Source of the DNA: Paraglaciecola sp.
Lineage (GTDB): Bacteria > Pseudomonadota > Gammaproteobacteria > Enterobacterales > Alteromonadaceae
Length of the DNA: 54,360 nt
Assembly: GCA_009993955.1 (NCBI GenBank)
Contig: JAACSL010000026.1
Span: forward strand, 1 to 54,360
Direction: 5' to 3'
Position numbers and translations under genes: made by a program. The notes below the pieces were generated by a model. That model saw nothing but the letters and a program-made list of their open reading frames with translations. It did no database searches and was not told where the DNA came from. Shown piece by piece: positions 24,219 through 35,253 of the stretch. Each line of letters opens with the position of its first letter. Within the stretch, counting starts at the first letter, position 1.

Positions 24219-26075
24219 TTGAGTTTGTTAGGGTCTAGACCGCTACTCAATGAACAAGACCAATTCGACGTTGAGGCTTTGTTACGGCAAACGGATCCTA
24301 TTGAACAACAACTGAGCAAGCAACGGCGCACAGAAATAGCGCAAATTTACTCACTGATTGCGCCTTATGAGCAAGAAGCGAATATTTATCTCGGTGGGGC
24401 CCAAGTGCTTGCGTACCAACTGATTGAGATCATTCAAAATGATCTAGTGATATTTGGCAGTGGTATCGGCGTCGCGATTTGTGTGTTGTTATTCCTGATA
24501 TTTAGACAGCTGCGCTGGGTAGTGGTGCCTCTTATTTGCTGCGCGGTGAGTGTCACAATGACCATCGGTTTGTTTGGCCTATTGGATTTACGAACGACGG
24601 TTATTTCGTCAAACTTCGTTGCCCTGCAATTGATCCTGACTTTGGCCATTGTTATTCACCTGCTGGTGGAATTTCGGCAGATTGCACAACAATACCCTAG
24701 GTGTAGTCAGCATGAACTGGTACAAAAAACCTTCATCCACAAAATCAGTCCGTGTTTTTATGCTGGATTGACCACCTGTGTTGGATTCGCTTCGTTATTA
24801 TTTAGTGGCATTCAGCCCGTCGTTACCTTTGGTTGGATGATGATAGTGGCCATGTGCCTATCTATTATGGTGAGTTTAGTCTTGTTCCCAGCCATGGTTA
24901 GCCTGCTACCAAGGCATGACAAACCAACCAGCAATGCCCTGTCAAATTGGCTCATCAAAGGCGTCCAGCATCTAAGTCTGCGCTACAGTGCATGGGTGTT
25001 TGTCGTGAGCGTTGTATTACTAGCGGCTGGTATCAGCGGTGTGCTCAAACTCAGCGTTGAGAATAGTTTCATTAACTATTTCGCCAGTTCAACTCGCACC
25101 TACCATGAACTTTCGTTTATCGATCAGCAGTTTGGTGGCTCAACGCAACTAGATGTGATTTACGACATCCCCGAACAGCAACGCCAATCAGATTTGGTAT
25201 TAACAGCAAAGAGCATTCAAAGCCTGCAAAAAGTGCAGTTTGTGATGAAACAGTTTGCTGCCATGGGCAACGTGACGTCAGTGGTGAATTTTACTGAATT
25301 AGCCAAAATCATTAATGATGGCAAACCGCTAACAGAATACGAGCTCACAGTTATTTACCGTTTAATCGATAAATCGCTAACCGAGAAACTATTGGGTTCA
25401 TATTTTTCACCTGAGCACCAACAACTGCGAATTAGCAGTCGCATCAAAGATACCACTGAGGGCTTAAATCGAGCGGAGTTTATGCGTACCTTGGGTAATG
25501 ATATTGAGGGGGTATCCGTGGTGCCCCATTCTTTTCGTTTAGGTAATTTATTTGTACTTTACCAAGACATCTTGCAACGCCTTTTTACCTCACAAATTCT
25601 CACCATGGGTATTGTGTATATCGCTTTATTTGTGGTGTTGTTGGGTATTTTTCGATCGTTGAAGTTAGCCATCATCGCCATCATTCCCAATATTTTGTCG
25701 ACCCTGGTGGTGCTCGGGAGTATGGGCTGGTTGGGCATTCCGCTGGATTTGATGACCATTACCATTGTGGCTATTGCCATGGGGATTGCCGTGGATGACA
25801 CCATTCATTTTGTACATCGCTTTCAAGAAGAAGCCACGACAAAAAATAGCACTGATGCCATAAAACACACCTATCACAGCATTGGTTTTGCCCTACTGTA
25901 TACCTCATTTATCATTACCATGGGCTTTTCACTCCTGAGCTTTTCAGATTTTATACCCAGCGTGATGTTTGGTTTGTTAACAGGACTGGCCATGCTTATA
26001 GCACTACTCACTGACTTGACCTTGCTGCCAGCGATGTTGCAGCGCTTTTGCCGGCAAAATAAAGCCAAAGACTGA
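24219..26075 (+). pseudogene. 3' part of island-split RND/MMPL exporter
   Basis: This is the C-terminal ~610 residues of a membrane exporter of the RND/MMPL type. From EQDQFDVEALLRQTD on, the sequence is family-like: a periplasmic tail, then membrane helices (VIFGSGIGVAICVLLFLIF, LQLILTLAIVIHLLVEF, GFASLLFSGIQPVV and others), a second periplasmic loop (about 25080-25550), and a second helix bundle with MGIAVDDTIHFVHRF, the conserved 'G...D..IH' motif. The first ~12 codons (from TTG 24219) derive from the island, so any product is chimeric and lacks half of the transporter. Joined to 6-478 through CAAGACCA it would give one open frame of at least 730 residues. QueG follows on the opposite strand. 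Confidence 0.85.
24255..24262 (+). other. attR core candidate
   Basis: CAAGACCA is identical to 471-478 and in the same codon phase. Host exporter homology continues to the right of it. An inverted repeat of 14 bp with one mismatch (24081-24094 and 24226-24239) lies just inside. Confidence 0.65.
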
Positions 26076-26096
26076 CTATACAAACACTTGATAGAT

Positions 26097-27242
26097 CTAT
26101 GCGTCACGGAGCAAACCCTTCTCAATGCTGCGAATTAAGCGTTCGGTCAAACGCGGCAGTGTGGTCTGCTCGGCTGGTTGTTTGCTAAGTTGATGATGTC
26201 TAGCCCAGTCGATATGTTCTTGCACCAAGGAACTTGCATGGGGTGAGGCCGCGTCTAAAGCACTGAGAATGTGTGCTGAATATGGCGCATTGCCCAGGGC
26301 AACGGCAATGTTTCGTTGCCAGCGCTCAAAGCCAATGCGGCGAATGGCGGAACCTGTTGTCAAGCGCAGGAATGTGGCTTCGTCCCAGGCAAACAAGCTT
26401 AACAAATCTTGCGCTACTAAATCTTTACGCGGACTAAAATCGGCTTCAGAGGTGAGGGCAGCATAACGATTCCAGGGACAGATAAGTTGGCAGTCGTCGC
26501 AGCCGTATATACGGTTGCCAATTAAAGGACGCAAGGCTTCTGGAATCGCTCCTTGCAGCTCAATGGTTAAGTAAGAAATACAGCGTCGTGCATCCACCAC
26601 ATAGGGTGCAACAATGGCCTGAGTCGGACAAATGGTCATGCACGCTACACAGCTACCACAATGATCATCGGCCGCTTGATCAACCGGGAGCGGTAAATCC
26701 ACAAATAACTCCCCCAAGAAAAACCAAGAACCAGCCTTTCTGTTGATAGTAAGTGAATGCTTACCTGTCCATCCAATACCAGCTTTTTGGGCAATAGCAT
26801 GCTCTAATACGGGGGCAGAGTCGACAAAGGGTCGGTAGTTTAACTCAGCGCATTCACCCTTGATTTTTTCGCCTAGATGTTTGAGTCGAGCTCGCATTAC
26901 TTTGTGATAATCGCGACCTAGGGCATAACGGCTAACATAGCCAAGCTGCGGATTTTTCAAATTTTTGGCAAATTGTGCATCCGGTGGCAGGTAGTCCATA
27001 CGCACGCTAATAACTCGCATTGTGCCGGGCAATAATTCGTGTGGACGGGCGCGTTTCATGCCATGTTCCGCCATATAGTGCATGTCACCTGCGTAACCGG
27101 CATCTAGCCACGCTTGCAAATAGCGTTCATGTTGACTTAGATCGACATCACAGATCCCAACTTGCTGAAATCCTAGCGCTTCACCCCAAGCCTTGATATT
27201 TTTGGCAAGCTGCGCCAACCACTGAGCATCCAATTGTGACAC
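26097..27242 (-). CDS. queG: Epoxyqueuosine reductase
   Basis: QueG (381 aa) reduces epoxyqueuosine to queuosine in tRNA using cobalamin and two 4Fe-4S clusters. The N-terminal part (GICDVDLSQHERYLQAWLDAGYAGDMHYM) is the DUF1730 region. Iron-sulfur motifs are CGSCVACMTICPTQAI and CDDCQLICPWN. The C-terminal tail (RRIGFERWQRNIAVALGN) is a HEAT-like region. The start is GTG 27242; it shares GTGACAC (27236-27242) with the GTG start of the divergent nnr, so the two genes overlap head to head. Confidence 0.96.
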   Translation of the reverse strand: MSQLDAQWLAQLAKNIKAWGEALGFQQVGICDVDLSQHERYLQAWLDAGYAGDMHYMAEHGMKRARPHELLPGTMRVISVRMDYLPPDAQFAKNLKNPQLGYVSRYALGRDYHKVMRARLKHLGEKIKGECAELNYRPFVDSAPVLEHAIAQKAGIGWTGKHSLTINRKAGSWFFLGELFVDLPLPVDQAADDHCGSCVACMTICPTQAIVAPYVVDARRCISYLTIELQGAIPEALRPLIGNRIYGCDDCQLICPWNRYAALTSEADFSPRKDLVAQDLLSLFAWDEATFLRLTTGSAIRRIGFERWQRNIAVALGNAPYSAHILSALDAASPHASSLVQEHIDWARHHQLSKQPAEQTTLPRLTERLIRSIEKGLLRDA

Positions 27243-28813
27243 TACCTATACGATTAAATGAACAAACACCGCCAAGCTTAGCATACAAACTTGTTGCCGC
27301 GGAGCAGGTAAAATTGCATGAAGGACAAGCCGCTTCTGCGTCTGGCGCGAGTCTTTTTGACTTAATGACACGGGCGGGACAAGCCGCCTTTCGGTGGTTG
27401 CAACAACGTTATCCTGAGGCACGTAAAGTAGCAGTACTGGCCGGATGGGGTAACAATGCCGGTGATGCCTATATCGTCGCCGCCTTGGCAAAAAAAGCTG
27501 GCATGCAAGTTAAGGTATGCTGTGCTGATCTTGACCACACTTTGCCAGCTGATGCCACTGTGGCTAAAGAAAATTGGTTGAGCCTTGGCGGCGAATGTGT
27601 GAATTGGCAGCTCGCCAATTTGAATCAAGTTGATCTGATTATTGATGGTTTACTCGGCACAGGTTTGCAAGGGGATGTACGTCCACCACTGCAAGACCTG
27701 ATTGCGTGGGTAAATCGCAGCGGCTTACCGGTACTGAGTTTGGACTTGCCCTCAGGCATGGATGCTGATACTGGCAGACCATTGCCCATCGCCATTCAAG
27801 CGCATAGCACGGTAACCTTTGTGGCGATCAAACCCGGTTTAGTAACGGGGCAAGGCAAAGGTTTGTGTGGTGAACTAGTGTATGCAGACTTGGACATTGC
27901 CAGCGATTTTTTTAAACGAGCCAAGGTCATTGCTCAACTGATGAGTTGGCCGTATTTATCGCCGTTAACCAAGCGCCAGCAACATGCCAACAAAGGCAAC
28001 TTTGGCCGACTGTTGTGTATCGGTGGCAACCGTGGCATGCCAGGGGCAATTCGTTTGTGTGCCGAAGCCGCTTTGCGCAGTGGTGTCGGTTTAGTGAAGG
28101 TCCTGTGTCATGCCGATAGCCAGTTGGCGGTTGGTGCGGGGCGTCCTGAATTAATGCCCTCAGCAGATTGCAGTATTGCTGGGGTGAGGCAAGCCCTGGA
28201 GTGGAGTACTTGTGTGGTGTTGGGGCCCGGTCTTGGGCAAGACGCTTGGGCGCAAAGTTTAGTCACCCAGGTGTTGGAATTTTGTCAACAACAGGCCAGA
28301 CCCTTAGTACTGGATGCCGATGCCTTAAATTTAATCGCCATGCATAAACACCAATTTTCACGATTCTCAGTAAAAAATGCCATCATGACCCCGCACCCAG
28401 GTGAAGCCTCACGCCTCTTAGGTTGCCAAATAGCCCAGATTGAACAAGATCGACTCAGCGCTTGCCAGTCTCTAGCCAATGAGTTTGGTGTCATCGCCCT
28501 GTTAAAAGGTGCAGGTACCATCATCTGCCGCCCGCAGGTTTCAGCGCTAACAGACGATTATGGGCAATCACAAGCCGTCATCTGCGCGGATGGCAATCCC
28601 GGTATGGCGACTGCCGGCATGGGGGATGTGCTCAGTGGTGTTATTGCCGCGATGTTGGCGCAAGGCTTTAATTCAGCTCAAGCTGCCATTCATGGGGTGT
28701 GTTTGCATGCCCTAGCTGGAGACAAAGTTGCCAGCCAATATGGCCAACGTGGTATGCTTGCATCCGATCTCTATCCTAAGTTACGTGAACTAATTAACCT
28801 CGAGTCACCCTGA
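27236..28813 (+). CDS. nnr: Bifunctional NAD(P)HX epimerase/dehydratase
   Basis: Nnr (525 aa) repairs hydrated NAD(P)H. The N-terminal YjeF_N epimerase (about 1-225) holds [20 protein letters not shown] and [13 protein letters not shown]. The C-terminal dehydratase, a ribokinase-like fold, holds [39 protein letters not shown] and [20 protein letters not shown]. The start is GTG at 27236, which overlaps the start of queG. It heads the nnr-tsaE-amiB-mutL-miaA-hfq-hfl block; its promoter must lie inside queG. Confidence 0.96.
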   Translation: MTLPIRLNEQTPPSLAYKLVAAEQVKLHEGQAASASGASLFDLMTRAGQAAFRWLQQRYPEARKVAVLAGWGNNAGDAYIVAALAKKAGMQVKVCCADLDHTLPADATVAKENWLSLGGECVNWQLANLNQVDLIIDGLLGTGLQGDVRPPLQDLIAWVNRSGLPVLSLDLPSGMDADTGRPLPIAIQAHSTVTFVAIKPGLVTGQGKGLCGELVYADLDIASDFFKRAKVIAQLMSWPYLSPLTKRQQHANKGNFGRLLCIGGNRGMPGAIRLCAEAALRSGVGLVKVLCHADSQLAVGAGRPELMPSADCSIAGVRQALEWSTCVVLGPGLGQDAWAQSLVTQVLEFCQQQARPLVLDADALNLIAMHKHQFSRFSVKNAIMTPHPGEASRLLGCQIAQIEQDRLSACQSLANEFGVIALLKGAGTIICRPQVSALTDDYGQSQAVICADGNPGMATAGMGDVLSGVIAAMLAQGFNSAQAAIHGVCLHALAGDKVASQYGQRGMLASDLYPKLRELINLESP

Positions 28814-28818
28814 TTAAA

Positions 28819-29301
28819 ATGAAGCACCTGACAGACAGCGCCAAACTCAAGCTTTTTTGTACGGCTAATACAGAAGCAGACACTCTGGCTTTGGCAACAA
28901 GCCTTGCTCAAGCTTGTGATAAAGCCTGTGTGCTGTATTTAGAGGGAGACCTTGGGGCGGGCAAAACGACCTTCAGTCGCGGTTTTATTCAAGCCATGGG
29001 GCATCACGGTAATGTGAAAAGTCCTACCTATACCTTAGTTGAGCCCTATGAATTGCCGCCTTGGCGTGTCTTTCATTTTGACCTCTATCGTCTGGCTGAT
29101 GCCGAAGAATTAGAATTTATGGGCATTCGGGATTATTTTACCCATGACAGTATCTGCTTAATCGAATGGCCGAATAAGGGCGCTGGCCTATTGGCACCAG
29201 CGGATTTACACATTAGTATTGAGTTTAATGAGCAAGGTCGTGACATTGCGTTACATGCATTAACGGATTGTGGGCTAACATTACTCAAGGCACTGCGTTA
29301 A
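28819..29301 (+). CDS. tsaE: tRNA t6A synthesis ATPase TsaE
   Basis: TsaE (160 aa) is the ATPase that supports TsaB/TsaD in making N6-threonylcarbamoyl-adenosine at position 37 of ANN-decoding tRNAs. Walker A is [26 protein letters not shown] and [21 protein letters not shown] with CLIEWPNKG are the family blocks. ATG 28819 lies 5 bp after nnr, so the two are in one operon. Confidence 0.96.
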   Translation: MKHLTDSAKLKLFCTANTEADTLALATSLAQACDKACVLYLEGDLGAGKTTFSRGFIQAMGHHGNVKSPTYTLVEPYELPPWRVFHFDLYRLADAEELEFMGIRDYFTHDSICLIEWPNKGAGLLAPADLHISIEFNEQGRDIALHALTDCGLTLLKALR

Positions 29302-29356
29302 TACTGGGTGCCATGGCGACAAACGCCAAGTTTAGGTAATCAACAAGAAAAATAAT

Positions 29357-30703
29357 ATGCAAGGTTACATATCACCGCATCGAGCTTTATCCTCTGTCAG
29401 TCTATTGTTGCTGGTGGGTTTACTGTTCACCTCTGCTGCAGCCTGGGCACAAAATACCATTGATGCCCTGCGTGTTTGGCCCTCCCCTGCGAATACGCGG
29501 ATTGTGTTTGATTTGGCTAAATCACCTGAATTCAGCTACTTCACCTTGAGCAATCCAGAACGCTTAGTCATTGACTTAAGCGACACGGAAAATTCATTTA
29601 ACTTTGCCAAGATTGATAATCAAAGCAATTTGATTAATAAAATCCGCTACAGTACGCCAAAAAACAAACAGTCAATTCGTGTGGTCATCGAGCTCAGCAA
29701 AAAACTGGATTTAACCGTTTTTTCCTTACCGCCTACCGCACCTTACAGTGATCGATTGGTTATTGATCTGAGCGACGATAAACCCGCCAATACGGTGATT
29801 TTGGATGCCGGCACCGCCAGTTCAGAGCGTGATATTGTGGTGGTGATTGATGCAGGTCATGGCGGAGAAGACCCGGGTTCCATTGGCAGCAATGGCAGCT
29901 ATGAAAAAAATGTCACCTTGAGTATTGCCAAGAGTTTGGAAAATTTGATCAATCAAGAACCTGGTATGCAAGCCATCATGACGCGCACCGGGGATTATTA
30001 TATTTCTCCCAATAAACGACCAGAAATAGCCCGTAAACACAAAGCCGAACTTTTAGTATCGATTCATGCGGACGCGTTTGTGACACCCCAACCGAGTGGC
30101 GCATCGGTATGGGTATTATCCATGAGCCGGGCCAATACTGAGTTAGGTCGCTGGATGGAAAATACCGAGAAGCACTCTGAATTACTTGGTGGTGCCGCAG
30201 AGATTATTCAAGATACAGCCAGCGAGCGTTATTTAACTCAGGCCTTGTTGGACATGTCCATGGATCACTCACTCACCACCAGTTATGATTTGAGTCGCGA
30301 TGTTATTGCCCAGCTCAAAGGTGTGACCAAAATGCACAAAAAAGTGCCACAGGCCGCCAGTCTAGCTGTGCTGACTTCGCCGGATATTGCATCGATTCTG
30401 GTGGAGACGGGGTTTATTTCTAATCCAGGCGAAGAGCAGAATCTCAATAACGAACGTCATCGGGCTAAGTTAGCGCAGTCGATTTTTAATGGGGTGAAAA
30501 ATCATTTTAAACGACAGCCGCCAGATGGCTCATTGTGGGCCCGGTTGAAAAAAGAACACGTGACTCACAAAGTGCGTAGTGGTGAGTCTTTATCCTTGCT
30601 GGCTCAGCGCTACAATGTTGAATTAAGTCAGTTGAAAAAAGCCAACAACCTGCACAGTGACATGGTGCGTATTGGTCAAGTGCTAACCATTCCTCAAACC
30701 TGA
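29357..30703 (+). CDS. amiB: N-acetylmuramoyl-L-alanine amidase AmiB
   Basis: AmiB (448 aa) splits septal peptidoglycan during daughter-cell separation. A signal peptide is visible (LSSVSLLLLVGLLFTSAAAWA, cut after AWA). An AMIN domain follows (about 35-140), then the zinc amidase domain with VIDAGHGGEDPGS, ELLVSIHADAF and ILVETGFISNPGEE. One C-terminal LysM repeat reads HKVRSGESLSLLAQRYN...VRIGQVLTIP. A LysM tail is found in marine relatives but not in E. coli AmiB. Confidence 0.96.
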   Translation: MQGYISPHRALSSVSLLLLVGLLFTSAAAWAQNTIDALRVWPSPANTRIVFDLAKSPEFSYFTLSNPERLVIDLSDTENSFNFAKIDNQSNLINKIRYSTPKNKQSIRVVIELSKKLDLTVFSLPPTAPYSDRLVIDLSDDKPANTVILDAGTASSERDIVVVIDAGHGGEDPGSIGSNGSYEKNVTLSIAKSLENLINQEPGMQAIMTRTGDYYISPNKRPEIARKHKAELLVSIHADAFVTPQPSGASVWVLSMSRANTELGRWMENTEKHSELLGGAAEIIQDTASERYLTQALLDMSMDHSLTTSYDLSRDVIAQLKGVTKMHKKVPQAASLAVLTSPDIASILVETGFISNPGEEQNLNNERHRAKLAQSIFNGVKNHFKRQPPDGSLWARLKKEHVTHKVRSGESLSLLAQRYNVELSQLKKANNLHSDMVRIGQVLTIPQT

Positions 30704-30736
30704 GTCCAATCATTTTCAACTGCAACAGGTAGCGTT

Positions 30737-32533
30737 TTGCCAATACAAATATTACCCGCCCGCCTTGCCAACCAGATTGCTGCTGGAGAAGTGGTTGAAC
30801 GTCCCGCCTCAGTGGTGAAAGAATTGGTGGAAAACAGCTTAGATGCTGGAGCAAACCAAATTGATATTGAAATCGAACAGGGTGGGCACAAGAGCATCAT
30901 TATTCGTGACAATGGCTGCGGCATCCCCCACGACGAACTAACCCTCGCACTCAGTCGTCACGCAACCAGTAAAATTACCACTTTAGATGATTTGGAACAT
31001 ATTCACAGTTTGGGTTTTCGCGGTGAAGCCTTGGCCAGTATCAGTTCTGTCGCCCGTTTAACACTTAGCTCAAAGCCTGCCGATCAAGGGCAAGCATGGC
31101 AAGCGCACTGCGAAGGGCGTGACATGGCGGTGCAACTCAACCCGGTTGCACACCCTAACGGTTCCAGTGTGGAAGTGTTGGATTTATTTTTTAATACCCC
31201 CGCCCGTCGCAAGTTTCTGCGCGCTGAAAAAACCGAATTTGCCCACATTGATGAAATCATCCGGCGCATAGCCCTAAGTCGTTTTGATGTTGGTTTTAGT
31301 CTCAAACACAACGGTAAGTTATTACGTAAATATGCCGCGAGTGCCAAGGAAAGTAACGATCAAAAACGTTTACAGGGCATTTGTGGGAAAGAATTTGCTG
31401 AGCAAGCACTCAATTTAAACAGTCAATATCAGGGCTTTCAGCTGAAGGGTTGGATAGCGCCACCGGATAGCGCTAAACCGCTTGCCGACTGCCAATACTT
31501 TTACGTCAACGGTCGTATGATGCGCGACAGGTTGTTAAACCATGCGGTGCGACAAGCCCTGGAAGGGGTTATCAGCGCTGACCATCAACTTGCCTATGTA
31601 TTGTACCTGTCGTTGGACGCCAGTGAAGTGGACGTTAACGTGCACCCAGCCAAACACGAGGTGCGTTTTCATCAGGCTCGGTTAGTGCATGATTTTGTAT
31701 TTCGCGCATTAAATGATGCCCTAGACCAATATTTTTCCAGTGCTGGGGTGCAGCAAAGCGGTATCACTGAGTTGGCAAATGTGGCGCCCAACCATCACTA
31801 CATTGCACCATTAGAAACGGAAAAAAATCGGGTTGCAGAACGTCAATTACCTGAAGATGCGGTGTCAAGCACGTATGCGCCAGCCTCTGGCAAACCAGCT
31901 TATGCTGAGCATACAAGCAGTAGGCCACCTCACTCACCACAGCTAGCCACAGCGGCACAGCACTATCAAGCACTCATGTCTGCGCCAAACCCGCTGCAAC
32001 ATACACCTGACAGTGTTGAAGCCAGTGGTGTTTTGCTGATTGATCAAGAACACTTGTTAGTTGGTGTGGCGACAGAGTTTTATGTGTTGCCAGTGCGTCG
32101 ATTGTTAAACGCACAGATGCTGCGTGACTATGCAAAGGGCCTGCCGCTGAGTCAGCCACTTTTACTGCCCATTTCCCTGAGCCTTGGTGCACAGACGATG
32201 GACAAGGCTAAAAAGTTAGCGAGTTTTTTGCAGGCCAACAATATTGAGATAGCTTGGCAAGATAAGCGGGTTATTTTGCGGCAGATCCCAGCTGGTATGC
32301 GCCACTACAATTGGGCTTTAATCCTCGAGTCTTTATTGGACAAAGCTCAGTTGAGCAATGAATCTGTTTTGCAGACATTAACGGCCGAATTAGTGAAACA
32401 GCACCCGATACTTAATGCGCAAACAATCATTCAGCTTTGGCAGCAGCAAACACAAGCAGCTGATATTGGCTTATTTTTGCACCGGGAAGGCGTGAAAGTG
32501 CCATTGAGTAAATGGATAAAAGACTATGTCTGA
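30737..32533 (+). CDS. mutL: DNA mismatch repair protein MutL
   Basis: MutL (598 aa) couples MutS mismatch recognition to strand removal. The GHKL ATPase N-terminus is complete: [48 protein letters not shown] and [14 protein letters not shown]. The middle (about 360-430) is a low-complexity linker. The C-terminal dimerisation domain starts near [13 protein letters not shown] and lacks the DQHAxxE metal motif, as in other enterobacterial-type MutL with MutH. The start is TTG 30737; homology begins right there ([12 protein letters not shown]). Confidence 0.97.
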   Translation: MPIQILPARLANQIAAGEVVERPASVVKELVENSLDAGANQIDIEIEQGGHKSIIIRDNGCGIPHDELTLALSRHATSKITTLDDLEHIHSLGFRGEALASISSVARLTLSSKPADQGQAWQAHCEGRDMAVQLNPVAHPNGSSVEVLDLFFNTPARRKFLRAEKTEFAHIDEIIRRIALSRFDVGFSLKHNGKLLRKYAASAKESNDQKRLQGICGKEFAEQALNLNSQYQGFQLKGWIAPPDSAKPLADCQYFYVNGRMMRDRLLNHAVRQALEGVISADHQLAYVLYLSLDASEVDVNVHPAKHEVRFHQARLVHDFVFRALNDALDQYFSSAGVQQSGITELANVAPNHHYIAPLETEKNRVAERQLPEDAVSSTYAPASGKPAYAEHTSSRPPHSPQLATAAQHYQALMSAPNPLQHTPDSVEASGVLLIDQEHLLVGVATEFYVLPVRRLLNAQMLRDYAKGLPLSQPLLLPISLSLGAQTMDKAKKLASFLQANNIEIAWQDKRVILRQIPAGMRHYNWALILESLLDKAQLSNESVLQTLTAELVKQHPILNAQTIIQLWQQQTQAADIGLFLHREGVKVPLSKWIKDYV

Positions 32534-33455
32534 CGCCTTGCCCACTGCATTATTTTTGATGGGGCCGACAGCCTCTGGCAAAACGGCTTTAGCCATTGAA
32601 CTATGCCAGCGTTTTGCCTGTGACATTATCAGTGTTGACTCGGCACTTATTTATCGCGAGATGGATATTGGTACGGCAAAACCCACTCCTCAAGAACAAG
32701 CTTTGGCGCCTCACCGCCTCATTGATATCCTCGATCCCTTGCAAAGTTACTCGGTGGCAGAATTTCGACGAGATGCCCTTGCTGCCATGCATGATATTCA
32801 TGCTCGCGGTCGCATACCTCTGCTGGTAGGGGGCACGATGCTGTATTTCAAAAGTTTGATTGACGGTTTGTCGCCACTACCCGAGTCAGATCCAACAATA
32901 CGCCAGGAAATCGAAAATCAAGCAAGTCAGCATGGCTGGCAATACCTACACGACAAACTGCAAGCCATCGATCCTGAGTCTGCGCAGCGCATTCACCCGA
33001 ATGATCCACAACGGTTGATGCGTGCCTTAGAAGTTTTTGCATTAACTCAACAGTCAATGACGTCGTTGATGGCGCAAAAATCAGCGCCGATTCCTTTTCA
33101 GATCAAGCAATTTTCCATCGCTCCCACTGATCGTCATGTATTACATCAACGTATTGCTCAACGATTTGACGAGATGCTAAGCCTCGGATTTGAGGAAGAA
33201 GTACACAAATTGAGGCGGCGAGGAGACTTGCACTTAAACCTTCCCTCAATGCGCTGTGTTGGCTATCGTCAGATGTGGCAATATCTGGACGGCGATTTTA
33301 ATGAAAACGAGATGCGGGAGAAAGGTGTTGCCGCAACCCGTCAATTGGCCAAACGCCAGTTAACATGGTTGCGTAGTTGGGCAGACGTATGCACCTTGGA
33401 TACCTTTGCAAAAGACAATTTGACTCAGGTGATTAAACTGAGCAAACTTGCTTAA
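32526..33455 (+). CDS. miaA: tRNA dimethylallyltransferase
   Basis: MiaA (309 aa) adds dimethylallyl to A37 of UNN-decoding tRNAs. P-loop [16 protein letters not shown], then [36 protein letters not shown] and [16 protein letters not shown] are the conserved blocks, and [14 protein letters not shown] is the C-terminal one. Its ATG overlaps mutL by 8 bp. Length is normal. Confidence 0.97.
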   Translation: MSDALPTALFLMGPTASGKTALAIELCQRFACDIISVDSALIYREMDIGTAKPTPQEQALAPHRLIDILDPLQSYSVAEFRRDALAAMHDIHARGRIPLLVGGTMLYFKSLIDGLSPLPESDPTIRQEIENQASQHGWQYLHDKLQAIDPESAQRIHPNDPQRLMRALEVFALTQQSMTSLMAQKSAPIPFQIKQFSIAPTDRHVLHQRIAQRFDEMLSLGFEEEVHKLRRRGDLHLNLPSMRCVGYRQMWQYLDGDFNENEMREKGVAATRQLAKRQLTWLRSWADVCTLDTFAKDNLTQVIKLSKLA

Positions 33456-33521
33456 TAGAGCGTTTCTGACTCGTTTATGTGTATTGCTGTTGTTATGTTG
33501 CATAAACACGCCTTCGCATCG

Positions 33522-33550
33522 CTATACAGCTTTTTGATTTTCTGTATAAT
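33522..33550 (+). promoter_or_regulatory. Candidate hfq promoter
   Basis: A perfect TATAAT (33545-33550), preceded directly by TG, lies 44 bp upstream of hfq in the only sizeable gap (138 bp) of the operon. The -35 region (CTATAC at 33522) is weak. A separate hfq promoter is known in E. coli. Confidence 0.45.
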
Positions 33551-33590
33551 CGTGTTTCAGGGCATATTTATAATAAAAAGAAAAGGATAG

Positions 33591-33842
<252 letters not shown>

Positions 33843-33860
33843 TGGTGGTAGGAGAATGGC

Positions 33861-35150
33861 TTGTTTGACCGTTACGCAGCTGGTGAGCAGGCTGTTTTAG
33901 TTCATGTTGATTTTGCTGATGAAAACAGCAGAGAAGACTTATTAGAATTACAATTATTAGTGTCGTCCGCCGGGGTTAACGCAGTAGATGTTGTCACTGC
34001 CACTCGGCAAACACCCAAAGCACGTTATTTTGTTGGCAGCGGTAAAGCCGAAGAAATCGCTAACACTGTGCGTGCTAATCAGGCAGATGTGGTTATTTTC
34101 AACCACAGTTTAACTCCTTCGCAAGAACGCAATCTTGAGCAACTTTGCAAGTGTCGGGTATTGGATCGCACTGGTCTCATTCTCGATATATTTGCCCAGC
34201 GCGCCCGCACCCATGAAGGTAAGTTGCAAGTTGAATTAGCCCAATTACGTCACATTAGTACCCGATTAATTCGTGGCTGGACGCATTTGGAACGGCAGAA
34301 GGGTGGTATTGGCTTGCGTGGCCCGGGTGAAACGCAGTTAGAGACGGACAGACGTTTGTTGCGTGAGCGAATTAAAAGCATTTTACGTCGCTTAGATAAA
34401 GTACAAGTGCAGCGCGAACAAGGGCGTCGAGCCAGAATGCGCGCAGAAATTCCCACGGTTTCATTAGTGGGCTACACCAATGCGGGTAAATCAACCTTAT
34501 TTAATAGCATGACCCAAGCGTCTGTTTATGCCGCGGATCAATTGTTTGCTACCCTCGATCCAACGCTTCGAAAAATTCAGTTACAAGATATTGGCTCGGC
34601 TATTTTAGCTGATACGGTTGGTTTTATCCGCCACCTCCCCCATGATCTAATCGCAGCATTCAAAGCGACCCTGCAGGAAACCCAACAAGCAGACTTGCTG
34701 TTACATGTTGTCGATTATGCAGATGAACACTTTCGTGAGAACATCGATCAAGTCAATCAAGTACTGGTTGAGATTGAAGCTGATGACATACAACAATTGG
34801 TTGTATGCAATAAAATTGATCGTATGGAAGACGTGGAAGCACACATCGATCGAGATGAACACAATATGCCGGTGAGGGTGTGGATATCTGCTCAACAAGG
34901 CATTGGTATTGATTTACTGCTCATCGCAATAAGTGAATGTTTGGCAAAAAACATGGTGCAGTATCGCCTGCGTATTCCCGCCAGTTTAAGTAGACTGCGC
35001 GGTGTTTTTTACGAAATGAACTGCATTGCGCAGCAAAGTTATAACGAAGAAGGTGATTGGCAAGTTGATGTGCGTATGGCACAAAGTGACTGGCAGCGCC
35101 TACTTAAAAGGTCAGAAGCAAATTTAGAAAGTCTGATTGTGCCACAATAA
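33861..35150 (+). CDS. hflX: GTPase HflX
   Basis: HflX (429 aa) is a ribosome-binding GTPase that splits stalled ribosomes. N-terminal glycine-rich segment GGIGLRGPGETQLETDRRLL and G domain motifs GYTNAGKST (G1), DTVGF (G3) and CNKID (G4) are visible. The start is TTG 33861 with GGTAGGAG 8 bp upstream; an ATG 5 bp earlier is out of frame. It lies 18 bp after hfq. Confidence 0.96.
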   Translation: MFDRYAAGEQAVLVHVDFADENSREDLLELQLLVSSAGVNAVDVVTATRQTPKARYFVGSGKAEEIANTVRANQADVVIFNHSLTPSQERNLEQLCKCRVLDRTGLILDIFAQRARTHEGKLQVELAQLRHISTRLIRGWTHLERQKGGIGLRGPGETQLETDRRLLRERIKSILRRLDKVQVQREQGRRARMRAEIPTVSLVGYTNAGKSTLFNSMTQASVYAADQLFATLDPTLRKIQLQDIGSAILADTVGFIRHLPHDLIAAFKATLQETQQADLLLHVVDYADEHFRENIDQVNQVLVEIEADDIQQLVVCNKIDRMEDVEAHIDRDEHNMPVRVWISAQQGIGIDLLLIAISECLAKNMVQYRLRIPASLSRLRGVFYEMNCIAQQSYNEEGDWQVDVRMAQSDWQRLLKRSEANLESLIVPQ

Positions 35151-35253
35151 GTACATTCATCAGCAGAAATAACAGCGCTGCGGCTACGCTAAACTTAATG
35201 GCAGATTGCAACGTAGAATGATTGTTTTAGTGAATTAACCTTTGGAGATAAAC

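Larger units (their letters stand above)
471..24262. mobile_element. Integrated genomic island (~23.8 kb) with tyrosine integrase
   Basis: An RND/MMPL exporter gene is interrupted here and resumes at 24255. The junctions share CAAGACCA (471-478 and 24255-24262) and the wider TGARCAAGACCA. Codon phase is identical, so recombination between the two octamers rebuilds ...EQDQFDVEALL. Just inside the left end lie a terminator, TGGTGGGCA repeats and an integrase gene; the same repeat pair recurs about 80 bp inside the right end. Cargo: HigBA, a broken TOTE-like protein, a type I restriction operon with DinD, AlpA-DUF927, two HipAB systems and a MerR-methyltransferase. No conjugation or capsid genes are seen, so it is either non-autonomous or mobilised by other elements. 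Several cargo genes are broken. Confidence 0.82.

Noticed and set aside
35242..35253. TTG 35242 as hflK start
   Set aside because: The TTG is part of the TTGGAG ribosome site, and hflK homology begins with the ATG at 35254.
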